From Crocodylus rhombifer (Eukaryota > Chordata > Crocodylia > Crocodylidae), in assembly GCA_038503035.1 (NCBI GenBank), contig JAVSML010025218.1, forward strand, positions 1-64,000: a stretch of DNA of 64,000 nt. Direction: 5' to 3'. The notes beneath the pieces were generated by a model that had not been told where the DNA came from, did not search any database, and saw nothing but the letters and a program-made list of their open reading frames with translations. The translations under genes were made by a program, and so were the position numbers. Each line of letters starts with the position of its first letter. The stretch's first letter is position 1. Shown piece by piece: positions 12,601 to 23,300 of the stretch.

Positions 12601-13914
12601 CATCAAGGCTGCAGAGAGCTGCCTTGCTGCCAGCCATATCACATATCCACAGGATCCTGCCCCTCCTCCCTGGAAAGAGGCTATTCTCCCAGACACTCAC
12701 CTTCATAGGAGCAGAGGACAGCCTGATGGCAAGGGGGAGGGGCAAACAAGGACAGGTCAGGATTCCTGGGTTCAGTCCCAGCTTTAGGAGGGCAATAGGG
12801 TCTTGTGGGTTAGAGCAGAGGAGCCAGGAGACGCTGGAGCTGAACGGGTGACTACTACTAGCAGGAATTTTTGAGAGAGACGTTTTTTGTCTCAGGACTT
12901 GAGGGGCATTTAGGAGTTGAATAGAGGGTAAGGGATTAGCCTGACATGGGTGGGGCCCCCTTATCAACACTTCCCAGTCCACATTTCTTCAGACCAGCTG
13001 GTGATCTCTGCTGCAGGCAGTGGCCGAGGAATGCCAGGTGGTTAGACTGGATCAGGGATGGGGACAAGCAGAGCCAGCCCTGGAAAGTCACTGAGTATAA
13101 TCCCAGTACAAATGACCCTAGGATTTGCTCGGGCAGGACCGGTGGGTCTGATCCACATGGGGTGACACGACACAGCCGGACAGAGGGAGGCCTGCCCAAG
13201 GCCACAATGGGGTCCCAGGATCAGCTCCCTACAGAGCCCCTAACCCCCCACTCCCGGCAGCCAGACGCCTCCTGGTGCCCCCAGGCACAAGCATCAACAA
13301 CCACTCCGAGCACATTTGACAGCCAAATGCTTTGGTGAGGATGTCTTGGGCCTGGAAACGAGCAAAGGGCCCAGGAGGGCAGCCAGTCTCACGCCAGGAC
13401 CAGCACTCCCAGAGGCTTAAACGCAGCCGGGGCCAAGCTTCGCAGACTCTCTGGCATGGGGTTTGCCCTGGCTACCTCCCCCGCCCCTTCCACGCTCACT
13501 GGGCCCCCGGCCGCTGGGGCGGGAAGGGGTGGAAGGAGTCTCGAGGTCTCCCATTCGGCTGGGGCGGGGGGGGGACAGGAAACCAAAAGTCGGGGGAGGG
13601 GGAGCCAGGCCCAGATGTTGGAGGGCAGGGCAGGAACCCAGATGTTGGGGGGAAGCCAATCCAGCTGTTGTGGGCGGGGCAGGAACCCAAATGTTGGGGG
13701 GCAATCAGGCCCACATGTTGGGGGGGCAGGGCAGAAACCTAGCAGGTGGGAAAGCGGGAGCCAAGCCCAGATGTTGGGGGGGGGGGAAGTCTGGTCCAGA
13801 TGTTGGGGGGGAGGGGGGAAGCCGAGCCAGCAGCCCCTCACCCCGCTTCCGCTCCCTCTTGTCTTGCAGCTGCTTCTTCTTCTGCTTGGCGCTGAACGGC
13901 CTCTTACGGGGCAT
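3634..13914 (-). CDS. GNL1: GNL1, circularly permuted GTPase (12 coding exons)
   Basis: Coding exons in transcript order: 13914-13842, 12455-12287, 11414-11278, 10759-10608, 10391-10320, 9612-9414, 9024-8929, 8305-8108, 7212-7034, 6625-6463, 6282-6142, 3932-3634. All introns are GT..AG and phases join, giving 1878 nt (625 aa plus TAG), close to the human protein of about 607 aa. The N-terminus begins MPRKRPFSAKQKKK and is lysine/arginine rich, as expected for a nucleolar-targeting tail. The GTPase motifs occur in permuted order: G4 NKID at about residues 226-229, G1 GFPNVGKSS at 366-374, the RTPGHTKYFQ switch region after it, and G3 DCPG at 410-413. The C-terminus is a long Glu/Asp tract ending LLGEDEC. 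Family knowledge: YlqF/YawG-type GTPases work in ribosome assembly; the exact role of GNL1 is less certain. The ATG context is GGGACATGC. It is transcribed divergently from ABCF1. Confidence 0.97.
3945..4050 (-). repeat. tRNA-like SINE fragment beside GNL1 exon 12
   Basis: CTCCTGGCTCCCAGACC, GCTCTAATCCACTGGACTCC and CTCCCC are the reverse of a short reptilian SINE whose body reads GGGTCTAGTGGRTTAGAGC and ends GGACTCCTGGGTTCTATTCC, the last resembling a B box. It abuts the acceptor of the last GNL1 exon. Confidence 0.6.
4810..5233. mobile_element. Non-autonomous hAT DNA transposon
   Basis: The left end is CAGGGCTGTCCAACTGG and the right end, reversed, is CAGGGATGTCTAGTGAG, an imperfect terminal inverted repeat of the Charlie-like hAT type. 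The flanks TTCTAGTG (4802-4809) and TTCTAGCC (5234-5241) form an 8-bp target-site duplication with 6 matches, the length typical of hAT. The 424-bp body is GC/CA-rich and has no transposase. It lies in GNL1 intron 11. Confidence 0.8.
5895..6050 (+). repeat. CR1 LINE 3' fragment in GNL1 intron 11
   Basis: GCACTGGAACAGACTACCCA, GAGGTTTTGAAGTCTTCATC, GGCTGGGATGATCTAGTTGG form a diverged CR1 3' end, stopping about 90 bp short of exon 11. Confidence 0.85.
6795..6985 (-). repeat. tRNA-like SINE pair in GNL1 intron 9
   Basis: Two reversed copies of the AGGACTCCTGGGTTC...TCTAGTGGGTTAGAGC SINE pattern (CTGACTCCCAGTCCCCTC..., AGGAGTCCTGGCTCCTAGGG) lie immediately downstream of exon 9 in transcript order. 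Confidence 0.55.
9035..9170 (+). repeat. tRNA-like SINE pair in GNL1 intron 6
   Basis: Two head-to-tail SINE units each ending in the B-box-like CTCCTGGGYTCTATTCCC / CTCCTGGGTTCCAGTTTTC pattern, separated by GGGGTCTAGCAGGTCAGACC. Confidence 0.55.
12085..12215 (+). repeat. tRNA-like SINE in GNL1 intron 2
   Basis: AACCAGAACTACTGGGTTCTC followed by CAGCTCTAGGAAGGGAGTGAG and GTCTAGTAAGCCAGGGGGAG matches the same SINE pattern. It ends about 70 bp from exon 2. Confidence 0.55.
12735..12840 (+). repeat. tRNA-like SINE in GNL1 intron 1
   Basis: GGTCAGGATTCCTGGGTTCA, GTCCCAGCTTTAGGAGGGCA and GGGTCTTGTGGGTTAGAGCA show the SINE order clearly. Confidence 0.6.
13608..13830. repeat. G-rich minisatellite in GNL1 intron 1
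   Basis: About seven imperfect units of 25-40 bp contain CCCAGATGTTGGGGGG or close variants (CCAAATGTTGGGG, CCACATGTTGGGG), with runs of up to 11 G. It lies directly inside the first GNL1 intron, within 100 bp of exon 1 and about 100 bp from the CpG island core. The G-runs could form quadruplexes on the plus strand. Long open frames through it are by-products of its GC content. Confidence 0.8.
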
Positions 13915-14392
13915 GTCCCGAGCCGGCCGCCGTCCTCCCGCCGCGCCGCGCCGCGGGGAAGGCGGTGCGGCAGGGCGCGCGGCAGCGGCGTAGTCCAGCG
14001 CGGGGGCGTGGCCGGGTGAAACCACCGGGCCGCTAGGAAACGGGGGAGGTGGAATATACCAACGGGCTCTTGGGCGAAACCACTGAGCGGGAGGACAGTG
14101 ACCCGCGTCCAATGAGAAGATAGAAGAGTGGAAGAAACCATCGGGGAAGAACCCTGTCAGGGAGCTGGACCATTTTGCCGGGGGGCGTTGTCGGCTCGCT
14201 GCCCGCAGCCTCCGAATCCTGGAGGACTTTGGATCCCCTCTCCCGCTCCGCACCCCCCTGGGCTTGTCTAGCTGTGCAGCGCCAACTCCACTGCTCCGCG
14301 CCAGGTCTTTGTGGATCCGGGGCGGGGCTGCCGCGGCACTTCCGGGCGGCATTTCCGGCCGGGCGCGGGGCACACGTGAGGTTGGGGTGGGC
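13915..14392. promoter_or_regulatory. Divergent CpG-island promoter of GNL1 and ABCF1
   Basis: The two ATGs are only 478 bp apart on opposite strands. The interval and both first exons are very rich in C+G and CpG. Visible motifs are a CCAAT box at 14109-14113, a GC box at 14319-14328, two ETS-like TTCCGG sites near 14338-14346 and 14351-14359, a YY1-like CCATTTTG near 14169-14176, and an E-box CACGTG at 14373-14378 just upstream of the ABCF1 ATG. There is no TATA box. This is the usual architecture of a housekeeping bidirectional promoter. Transcription start sites cannot be placed from sequence alone. Confidence 0.85.
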
Positions 14393-17300
14393 ATGCCGCG
14401 GGGGGGCCGGGCGGCGGCGGTGCCGCCGCGCGAGGAGTGGGTCGGGGATGGTGACGAGCCGGGGCGGCCCGCGGGGGAGCCCGCCGGTGAGTGAGTGCGC
14501 TGGGCCGGGAGGGCTGGGCGGGCGGGGTGGGGGGCGCTGCCCCAGGCTGACGCGCTGCTCCTGTTGTAGAAAAAGCGGTGAAGAAAGGCAAAAAGGACAA
14601 AAAGGCGAAGAAGTCGGTAAGGCCGGGGAAGGGGCGGGTGAGGCGGCCGGGTCCGGGTCCGGCTCCCCAGCGCTGACGCCACAGCTGGCGGCCGGCACCG
14701 CCCAGCCCCACCCGGGTCGCCGCCCCCGCGCCTCTGAGGCGAGAAACCCCCGAGCCCCGCGGCACGGGTGTGGGGGGGGATCCCTGCCGCGCTGAGGGGC
14801 TGCTGGAGGGCCAGGCTGGGAGGTCTCTAACAAACGTGCCCTGCTTGCCCCAGTTCTTCGAGGAGCTGGCCGAGGAGGAGAAGCAGGTCAGCGAGCAGCA
14901 AGTCGTTGTGAAAGAGAAGGAGCAGCAGCAGCAGCAGGTGAGCGGCCAGCAGGGCATCTGGCGTGCAGTTCTCCGCCTCTCTCATACCGGGACCCCTTTG
15001 TAAACATCGATGGCCAGTCCCAACCCACTGCCCCACGCAGCCCCTCACAAGGTGCAGCTCTGGCAGCCCGGAAGGGAAAACCCATAGTGTCCTACATTTT
15101 ATTTTCTTTAAAGGAGAGTCCATTTTTTAAGGTTGCTCGCGATGCTCCTATATTTTTGTGACTGCTCTTTGGGTTGCAATCTGTGGGTTGAGACGCGCTG
15201 CTCTTGGTACTTGCTGGGGGTTCATTGCATGTCCTGCGAGACTTCTCCTGCTAGCGAGGGAAGGAACGCCCTGGCTTAACCACCTGCACCCCTGGAGACT
15301 TTGTGGGGCAGTGGATGCAGATGTGGCCTCTTGCCTCAGCTGTGTTCCTTGCCCCAACAGCAGCAACAGAAAAAGAAGCGAGATAAGAAAAAAGACAAGA
15401 AGAAAAAAGAGGAGGAGGATGTGGAGGACAACCTACTGATTGAGAAGCTGAAGAAGCTGTCTGCTCAGGCCAGTGATGAGGATGAGGAAGGTGAGCTGGA
15501 GGGATCCAGGGGAGTGTGGGATGAAGTGGGTTACAGCAGAACAGAGTTGGGGACTGGGGGGGATTTGAGGGTCAGAAATCTTGGGTCCTGCATGAGGGAA
15601 GTAGGCTCTGTAGGTTGTGCTCAGTGAGGAGCTGGAGGTGAGGATCTTGGATTTCTGCAGCCCCTGTAACTCGCCTAAACAGCTTGTCTCCCTTTCCCAT
15701 GTTTGGCAGCTCCTTGCTTGCAGATGGTTATGCAATAGGTAATACTTGATGCTGAGTGGTGGCTTTTGACAGAAGCTATGACACGGTCCCTGGGGCACAA
15801 ACAGCATCGTGGTTATGTTGCATCCTGCCAGGAAGCCTCTGGAGGGATCTGCCACAGACCCTCCTGTACAAACTGCCTTGTGAGACTGAGGGTTTTGTAC
15901 AAGGCAGGTATTATCTCCCCTCACCCTAGCTTTTTCTCTTCTGCCGTTAGGAGTAGAGAGAACTGACCTGGGTGCTTCAGCAGGGTGCTGGAGAGTCCGC
16001 ACCAGGAAGTCATTGCTATCCCTGGCCCCATTTCACCACCCTAGTAGCATAACCAGGGGTGGATAACTAGGGCATCTACTTTGGGTGTTGACATTAAGGC
16101 AGTGCCAGTTAACTGCTATATAATGTTGATGACTCCATGTTTGTCCCTTGCTGTCACCAGATGGAATTGGCATGTCAGGCAGGGTGGGGACGTGAGAGGC
16201 TTTCGTCATGTTGCTGGGGTGAGGAGTTGCTCACAGCTGGTGGCTTGTGTCCCTTGCCTGCTCCACATCTCCATTAGCCATGGTCTTATCAGCCTTATAC
16301 TCTTTGGGAGATACCGCTGCTCTGGGGAAACGTGTTGGTACAGCCAGCCAGGGGCTTCAATGCATCCCCCTCACTGTAGCTGCTGCCTTTGTTGCTCAGG
16401 CAGTGGGGGTGAGCTAGAGCGTTATTCAGAGTTTGTTGATCTGATTCAGGTTGAACTTGAGCTCTTGTAACTAGCACTGGCCTCTCCACGGTCCGTGGAC
16501 AGGAGAGATCAGCCTTGATGCCTACACTGCCCCTGTGCTGGTGCCAAGACCTTTCCACTGTGGAAGGATTGCATGGTAGGATTCTCAGGGAAATATTTGC
16601 ATTCACTTTAAAGACTGGACAGAGCCAAAGGTATAAAGGGGTGTGAACATGACTGAGCATCAATTCTTCCACTGCCAACAGAGTTCAATTTGAAATGGGA
16701 TTTAGGCTCCTAAATCATTTAGATAATTTTCAAAATTTTAATCTAGAATTGATCCAAAGGTGGTAAACTGCTTTATTATTTAAGTTAAGTGGAGCCTCTT
16801 TTTTACTGTGAAACTATTCCTGAGTTGTTATGACTTACTGATTTTTTTTTTTTTCCCACACCAAAGAGTTATGCTTTTTTTCCAACCCTTTCTTGTACGA
16901 TGTTGTCAGCAACCTTAAGCCAGTCAGTTTACTAGAAGCCTGGATTTTGGACAATAAAACTTCAAAAAACAAATTCACTTAAAATTTTGAAAATGTTACA
17001 CTTCCAAAAGAGAGCGAGCTTCATTTGGAACACGCAGAACTTGGGCATTTTTCATGAAAGTTGGATTTTGTTTTCTGCCAGTTCTAGTTTTCTGGCACCC
17101 ACAGTCATTTTGAGGGACCCAGCCTCTCTTTTTTTCTCCCATGGCCAAGGAAGCCACTGGGCAGCCAAGAATTCAAGATTTGTTAGGGAGGAGAACAGAC
17201 ATGACAGAGACTTAGTCAGTAGCCAAAGAATTAGGATTCCCTCCTGGGAAGGGAGACAGGCCTGTGTTTCAAAGTGTGTGCTTTGTGTGCTGATGTTAAG

Positions 17301-20300
17301 GTAGTGCCAGGTGGACTCAAAAGGACACTGCCCTACAACATTGCTGAATCCATGCTTGTCCATTGCTGTCAAGGGACAGCAAGGGTGGTTCTTGGGAAGG
17401 GGCAGGGTGGGGGGAAGTCACGGCCAGCCTGAGGCTTTGGGAATGTTGCAGGGGGCTGGAATCACTCTCAGCTGGTGGGGCAGCTAGTGGCTTGTGTCCT
17501 CCCCCACCATTAACCCTGGCCTCATCAGCCTTGCACTGCTTGGGGGAGAGCCTTGCTGCTGTAGGGGAAAAGGTAAGAGTAGGGCCAGCAGCCAGGAGCT
17601 TTAATGCACCCCCCCACCTTACAGAAGCTGCTGCCTTTGTTGCTGGGGCAATGGGGCTGAGCTGCAGCACCGGTGCAGTAGAGAGTCTGTTGACTTGGGG
17701 GCTGCTGCATTAATCCATTTGCTGCTGGGCCTGCTGATACCTACCCCTGCAGCAGGTACCAAGGGTACAAGCCTTACCCATTATGCCTCTGCCTGCTCCC
17801 TCCAATCCTCTCTGGCCACAGGAAGATTGAGCGCTCTCTGGTTCCAGTGCCCTGCAAATGCTCATGATGAGGGGTGTCTTCTTGGATTGTTTTCTGAAAT
17901 TTTGCCATTGTTTCGCTTTGCAGTGGTTGCCCCTGTCAGCAAAGGCAGCAAGAAGAAGGTGAGTCCTGGCCTGGAGGGACCCCTTGGCCTAAGGACAGCT
18001 ACGATTACAAATGCGCAGAGTGTGAGGGGGGCTGGACTGGTAGAGTGACCCTCTCCTGTGGATTTCTGGAGTACGTTTTACCAATGCTTGCAGCAGCAGC
18101 AGGACACTTGCTGACAACCCTCATCCCCCTGCTTTCTGTGGCAGGTTCCTGGTGTCTTTGGTCAAAGTGCCTTGTTCCTATGTGATGGAGTAGATTGTGT
18201 AGTTTTAGGTTAGACAAGGATTTCTATGGGATGGTTTGGATGGGGATGATCCTGTTGCGAGCAGGGTGTTGGACTAAATATGACTTCCAGATGTCCTTTC
18301 TAGCCCTACTTCTGTATGATTTTGTGATTTTATGAATGAGATATAGTTCTAGCCAAAGTGGGGGTGAGCCTCAGTGGGGTGTCTTCCATACCCTGGGTGT
18401 CAGTAGATGATCCTGTTTCCAGGGGGCAGCACAGGATATAGAAGTGTGTTGGACCATGGCTAGAGGCTTTAGCTTTGCTGTTTTGCAGGGAGGAAATGTA
18501 TTTGCAGCCCTGAGCCAGGAGCAGAGTGAAGAGGAAGAAGAGGAGGAGGAGGTGCCAGAACCAGCCAAACTTGACAAAAACAAAATCAACAAGGTTAGCT
18601 TCTTCAGGCACAACCCAGTGTGAGTGGGGAGCAGGGCCCTAGTGATTACAGAGGGGAAATGCATCTGGGAGTTAAGACCCCTAGGTTCTGTCTTCAGCAC
18701 TGAGAGGAGATGGACCCAGTGGGCTGGAAGTCGGGACTCTGGGTTCTGCTTTTAGCTCTGGGAGAGGAGTTACAGCTGGTGGGTTTGAACTGGGTAATGG
18801 AAGTTGGGAGTCAGGAATCCTGGGCTCTATCCCTAGCCTCATCAAGGAGAGCAAGGTGCAACAGGCTAGAGCAGGGTGGGACAGAGTCAGGATTCTCTTG
18901 TCCTGTCCAGCTGGAGAGAAGGCAGGTGGAGAGTCATCTTTTCAAGCAGCCTGGAATGTGACCTCCCTGCCCTGGGAGTTCTCTGTACGAGACCTGGCTT
19001 GAATGCTGGAGCCTGGAGTGAAAGGATGATCTTCCTCTGAGTAGGAAGGCAATGGCTGAAATGGACGATTGACCTTTCATGCCCTTCCCCTCCTCTTCCA
19101 GGCTGCCTCTTTTATCATGAAGAGGAGAAAAAAGCAGGAAAGAAGCTGTGACAAGGGATGACAAGCCAAAGGGGAAACAAAGTCACCCTCCACATTGCTG
19201 TCATTCTGGGGTGGCAGGAAATGGGGCTCACTGTACCACGGGAAGGAAGAGCAATGCGAGTCGGGACTTCTGGGTTCTGTTTCCAAAAGCAGAGTCTACT
19301 AGGTTAGGAGTCAGGACACCTAGGCCCTAGCCCAGCCAGCTAGGTACATAATGGGTGGTTTGGTTTCTGCCGACTGCAGTGCAGTAGTTGGGAGTAGCGT
19401 GATGGGAGTCCTAGCTTGTGCAGGGTAGTTGGTGCTGTTTCATCAGAGTGAGATTTGCTTTACATTTTTTTTCAGCAAGAGGATGAATACAGTAAGAATA
19501 AAAGCAGGAAAAATGAGAGAAACAAAGGAAAGCAGCAGGTAGGCCTTGCCATTCCCCAGACCACAGGGATTCCTGCTGTGAAAGCCATGCCCTAGTGCAG
19601 TGAGCTCACTAGGGGGCAGTGAGCTCACTAGGGGGCACCCACACCTCACTGATGGTGCTGACTCTAATGCTTCCCTGCAGCACTAGAGGGCACCCAAAAT
19701 CTTTACTCTTGTCCTTGGTTGAGGCTGGGGGATTTAATCCCAAGATGAAATTCCTAATTCCCACCTATTCCTTTGGTTGGGCTCAGGGAAAAAGCATGGC
19801 CTTCACTGCTCTGGCCCAGAGTGAGGAGGAGAGTGAAGAAGAGTCCAAACCCGAAGGCAAGGCTGGCACGGTGAGTGCTGGGCTGGTGAGGTGTGTTGCA
19901 GCGGAGCCCCCTGCATCAAGGGAACTGGGGGCTGAGGCTCCCAGAGTCTGTTCCTGCTGTGCCAGATGGTTCAGCGGGCCATGATGGGGCTTGGCATTCA
20001 TGGAGGAGTCCAGACTTGGCCATGCTGGTCTAAACAGATATGCCAGAAACAGCAGGTTGGACACTAAGTCAGAGCAGAGAAGAGCAAAGGGAGATGGGAT
20101 CCCTAGGCTCCTTCACACTCTTCTGTCTCTTCCTTTCTAGACGGTGACGAAGACAGAATTAGGCGATGCTAGGAAGAAAGGAAAAAAGGACCAGCCTGTC
20201 CAGGTGGGGGGCACTCAGGGCCACTGTTATAGGAGGAGGGGAGCAGGAGAGTGTTCTGCCCTCATAGTTACTGCTGAACCCATCCTGGTGCACTCTGGGG

Positions 20301-23300
20301 CTGGGGGCTTCTCTTGCTCATGTATTCATCGAGGAAGACATGGGGATGAAGTCTGGCATGGTTCCCAGAACTGGGCAGCGGAACCCCGGTGTTGTGGCCA
20401 AACCCTAGCCCTATCCTCCCTCCCCTACTGCCCCTGCTTTGTGATATTGGCCTGAAGTCAGATTTCCAGTCCAGCCTGCCATGTCATCACAGAATCTGCT
20501 ACCTCAGCCAGATAGCTCCATCTCGGTGATCAACAAGAAATCCCTGCTCATTGCAGAAGGACTTACACTTACTGAGTTGCTTGTTTATTTGTCCCAGAAT
20601 AAATTTGCTGCTCTCGAAGATGACGAGGAAGAGGAGGAGATGGCAGAAGATGAGAAGCCCAAGCAAGGCAGTCAGCCTGTAAGAACTTACTCCCTGGGGT
20701 GTGGTTGTGTGTGTGCCTGGCATGAGGGGGATTGGGCTCCATTTAAACTCTATATTTTGACAGTCCACATGTGAAATGAGCTGGAGGGTTTGCTGTCTGT
20801 TTCTCAGGACCTAGCAATCTCAGCTGACGGATGAAGAGGTGTCTGAGTCTGACTCCATTCTGCCCCTCACAGGGAGGTCCCTGGAGGCCAGGAGTGATGT
20901 GCAGATTCACTCTGCTGCTTTCCAGGGACTGAGAGTTGGGACCTGGTGGGTTCTGCTTTCATTGGGCAAAGTGATGCAACAGGCTGCTCGCATTGTGGGG
21001 CTTGGTTTGGTTTCTGCAGAGGATTCAGCTCCATGAGATAGATTTGGCATGGCAGGAAGGGGAGCAGGGAGTGCAGGATGATGCGACTTAGTGGGGTATA
21101 TACTGATCTTTTCAGGCAGGCGAGGTGATGGGACTGCTGGGCTTTTTATGCTTTTCCATGTTCTCATTTCTAGATGATAACTAAACAGACAGAGGTGAGC
21201 AACACTGCAAAGAAGCCAAAAGGGAAGAAGAGTCAGCCAGTCCAGGTGAGGGTTGATGTGGGCCTCCTGTTGGCAAAGGGCACTCGGCTGTGGGTGTTCT
21301 CCCCGAATGGTTGGTGCTAAGCCCATTATGGTGTCTTGGGTGGCTGGGGAGAGGAAGTCTTTGGTGTCATTCACAAAAATTGATGTATGAGCCCTGGTGT
21401 CCTGGGCAAACCCCAACTTGGGAGAGGCAAGAGGGTGTCTCCAGCTGCCCCCCTTTGGCAGCATCTACCTTCAGGATTTTCCATGTGCAGCTTCCATACA
21501 CTTCCCAATCTAACCTGTTGTACGGCATCACGGTGCAATTTGTAACCTGGTTGGCCCACCCCCAAGGTTGATGTATTTCAGCGTGTGTTGGGAAATGCCT
21601 CCCTGTTGCCGGAAGAATCACTCTCATCTGATCTGACTTCTCTTATCCCAGAATAAATTTGCTGCTCTTGAAGATGAGGAGGAAATGGAGGATGATGAGG
21701 AGGAGCCGAAAAAGGACAAGGGGAAGTCCAAGCGAGGCAGCCAGCCTGTAAGACCTCCCTTCTCCCCTGGGCATGGATGGGAGAGAGTGCTCCATTCAAG
21801 CCACTTAATATGATGGTGTATATGAAAGGCGAATTGTTGGGTTCTCAGCCCATATTCCAGGATCCAGGCACTGGCACAATGAGGCTGAGACCTCAACAGC
21901 TATTGGTGTCCAACTCCCCTCTGTCCCTCAACTGTGGGGCTGAATTGGGGTTTTAACCTGTCATTTTCTTGGGATTTGGAGCCCATGGTCCTAGTTCTAC
22001 CCCTGACTGGGAAAGGAGTTGGGTCTAGAGTAAGACCAAAGCAGGGTTGAGAGTTAGGGCTCCTGGTTTCTGTCCTTGGCTCTTGGTGGAAGGTGATGAT
22101 GACAACTAGCTTTTCCTTGTCTGCAGCATTCAGAAGAGGAGGAGGAGGAGGAAGAAGAGGGGGAGAAGAAGGAGGATGACCCTTATGCTCACCTCAGCAA
22201 GAAGGAGAAGAAAAAGCTTAAGAAACAGGTGAGATCCAGAGGGGAGGTGCCCTGGGGGCCAGCAAGGCTCTGTTCTGTGTTCTGAGCCTAGGTTCCTCCA
22301 GTGGGATGGCTCTGCACCACCCCTACACAGGCCCTGCTGGCACCTCTGAAGCGTCAGGCAAATGTGCTTTTGGGTGGGTTGGAGATTGACAGCTGGGATG
22401 GATCCATTTTGTGAGGAATGAGGTCATCGCCTTCCCAACTTCCTCCTTCCCCCACTCCAAATTTGTGCCTCTGCTTGGCACATCATGGCCCCAGAGGGTT
22501 CCACTTTTGGTGCTTGTGCACTTAGCTGGTCAAGATGTGGCTGACAGCCTAGGACGGGGGGTTCTGTGAGAGTCCACGTGGTGCCAGGAGGGGGGTCCCA
22601 TTTGAATCAGGTGGTCAGGAAGGGCAAGCCAACCCTGGCAAAGTCAGATTGTCCAAGGGAAGACAGCAGGCAGGAAAAAAGTTTGGGAATGGACCCCATT
22701 CCCTTGTATTAGGGTAGGTGGCCCCAGGGCTGGGGAAGAACATCCTAATGCAACAAGAAAGCTGCAGAGTACAAGGGCCATGTGCGGGGTCCTTCACAGT
22801 TGGTAGGGTTGGAAGGGACCTGAGCAGATCATCAAGTCCAACCCCCTGCTGTGGCAAGAAAGAGTACTGAGGTCAAATAACCCTGGCCAGGTGTTCATCC
22901 AGCCTCCTGTTAAAGACCCCCAGGGTAGAAGCCAGCACCACTTTGCTTGGAAGTTGGTTCCAGATCCTAGCTGCCCTGACCGTGAAGTAGCATCTCCTGA
23001 TGTCTAGCCTGAATCTACCCTCTGCCAGCTTGTGACCATTATTCCTGGTCACTCCTGGTAGCACTTGGGGGAACAGGGACTCCCCCAGTACCTGCTGGTC
23101 CCCCCGACCTAGTTTGTAAATGGCCACTAGATCCCGTCGCCGCCTTCTCTCGTGGAGGCTGAACAGGTTCAGGTCCCATCGCCTCTCTTCGTAGGGCCTG
23201 CCCTGCTGCCCCCTGATCATGCAGGTGGCCCTCTTCTGGACCCTCTCCATGCTGTCCACATCCCTCCTGAAGTGCTGCACCCAGAACTGGACGCAGTACT

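Larger units (their letters stand above)
18489..22228 (+). other. ABCF1: ABCF1 linker exons 6-13: duplicated acidic modules
   Basis: Exons 6 to 13 (residues about 131-352) are all phase 0 at both ends. Exons 9+10 and 11+12 are paralogous pairs. Exons 9 and 11 are short basic peptides ending QPVQ; exons 10 and 12 both open with NKFAALED, continue as Glu/Asp runs, and end GSQP directly before GTAAGA. The introns after exons 10 and 12 also share patches (CTCC..TGGGC.TG, GCTCCATT), which suggests tandem genomic duplication. Exon 8 ([14 protein letters not shown]) and exon 6 ([14 protein letters not shown]) look like older copies. Human ABCF1 has two such FAAL-acidic modules, as far as I recall; here there are four. 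Confidence 0.85.

Noticed and set aside
14264..14392. Upstream in-frame ATG for ABCF1 at 14264
   Set aside because: The extra 43 codons lie in promoter sequence with ETS, GC and E-box motifs and have no counterpart in ABCF1 as I know it; the ATG at 14393 gives the conserved N-terminus.
13456..14833. Very long open frames on both strands (up to 325 codons) at the promoter
   Set aside because: CpG-rich DNA has few stop codons; these frames run through the minisatellite, exon 1 of GNL1 in wrong frames and the promoter.
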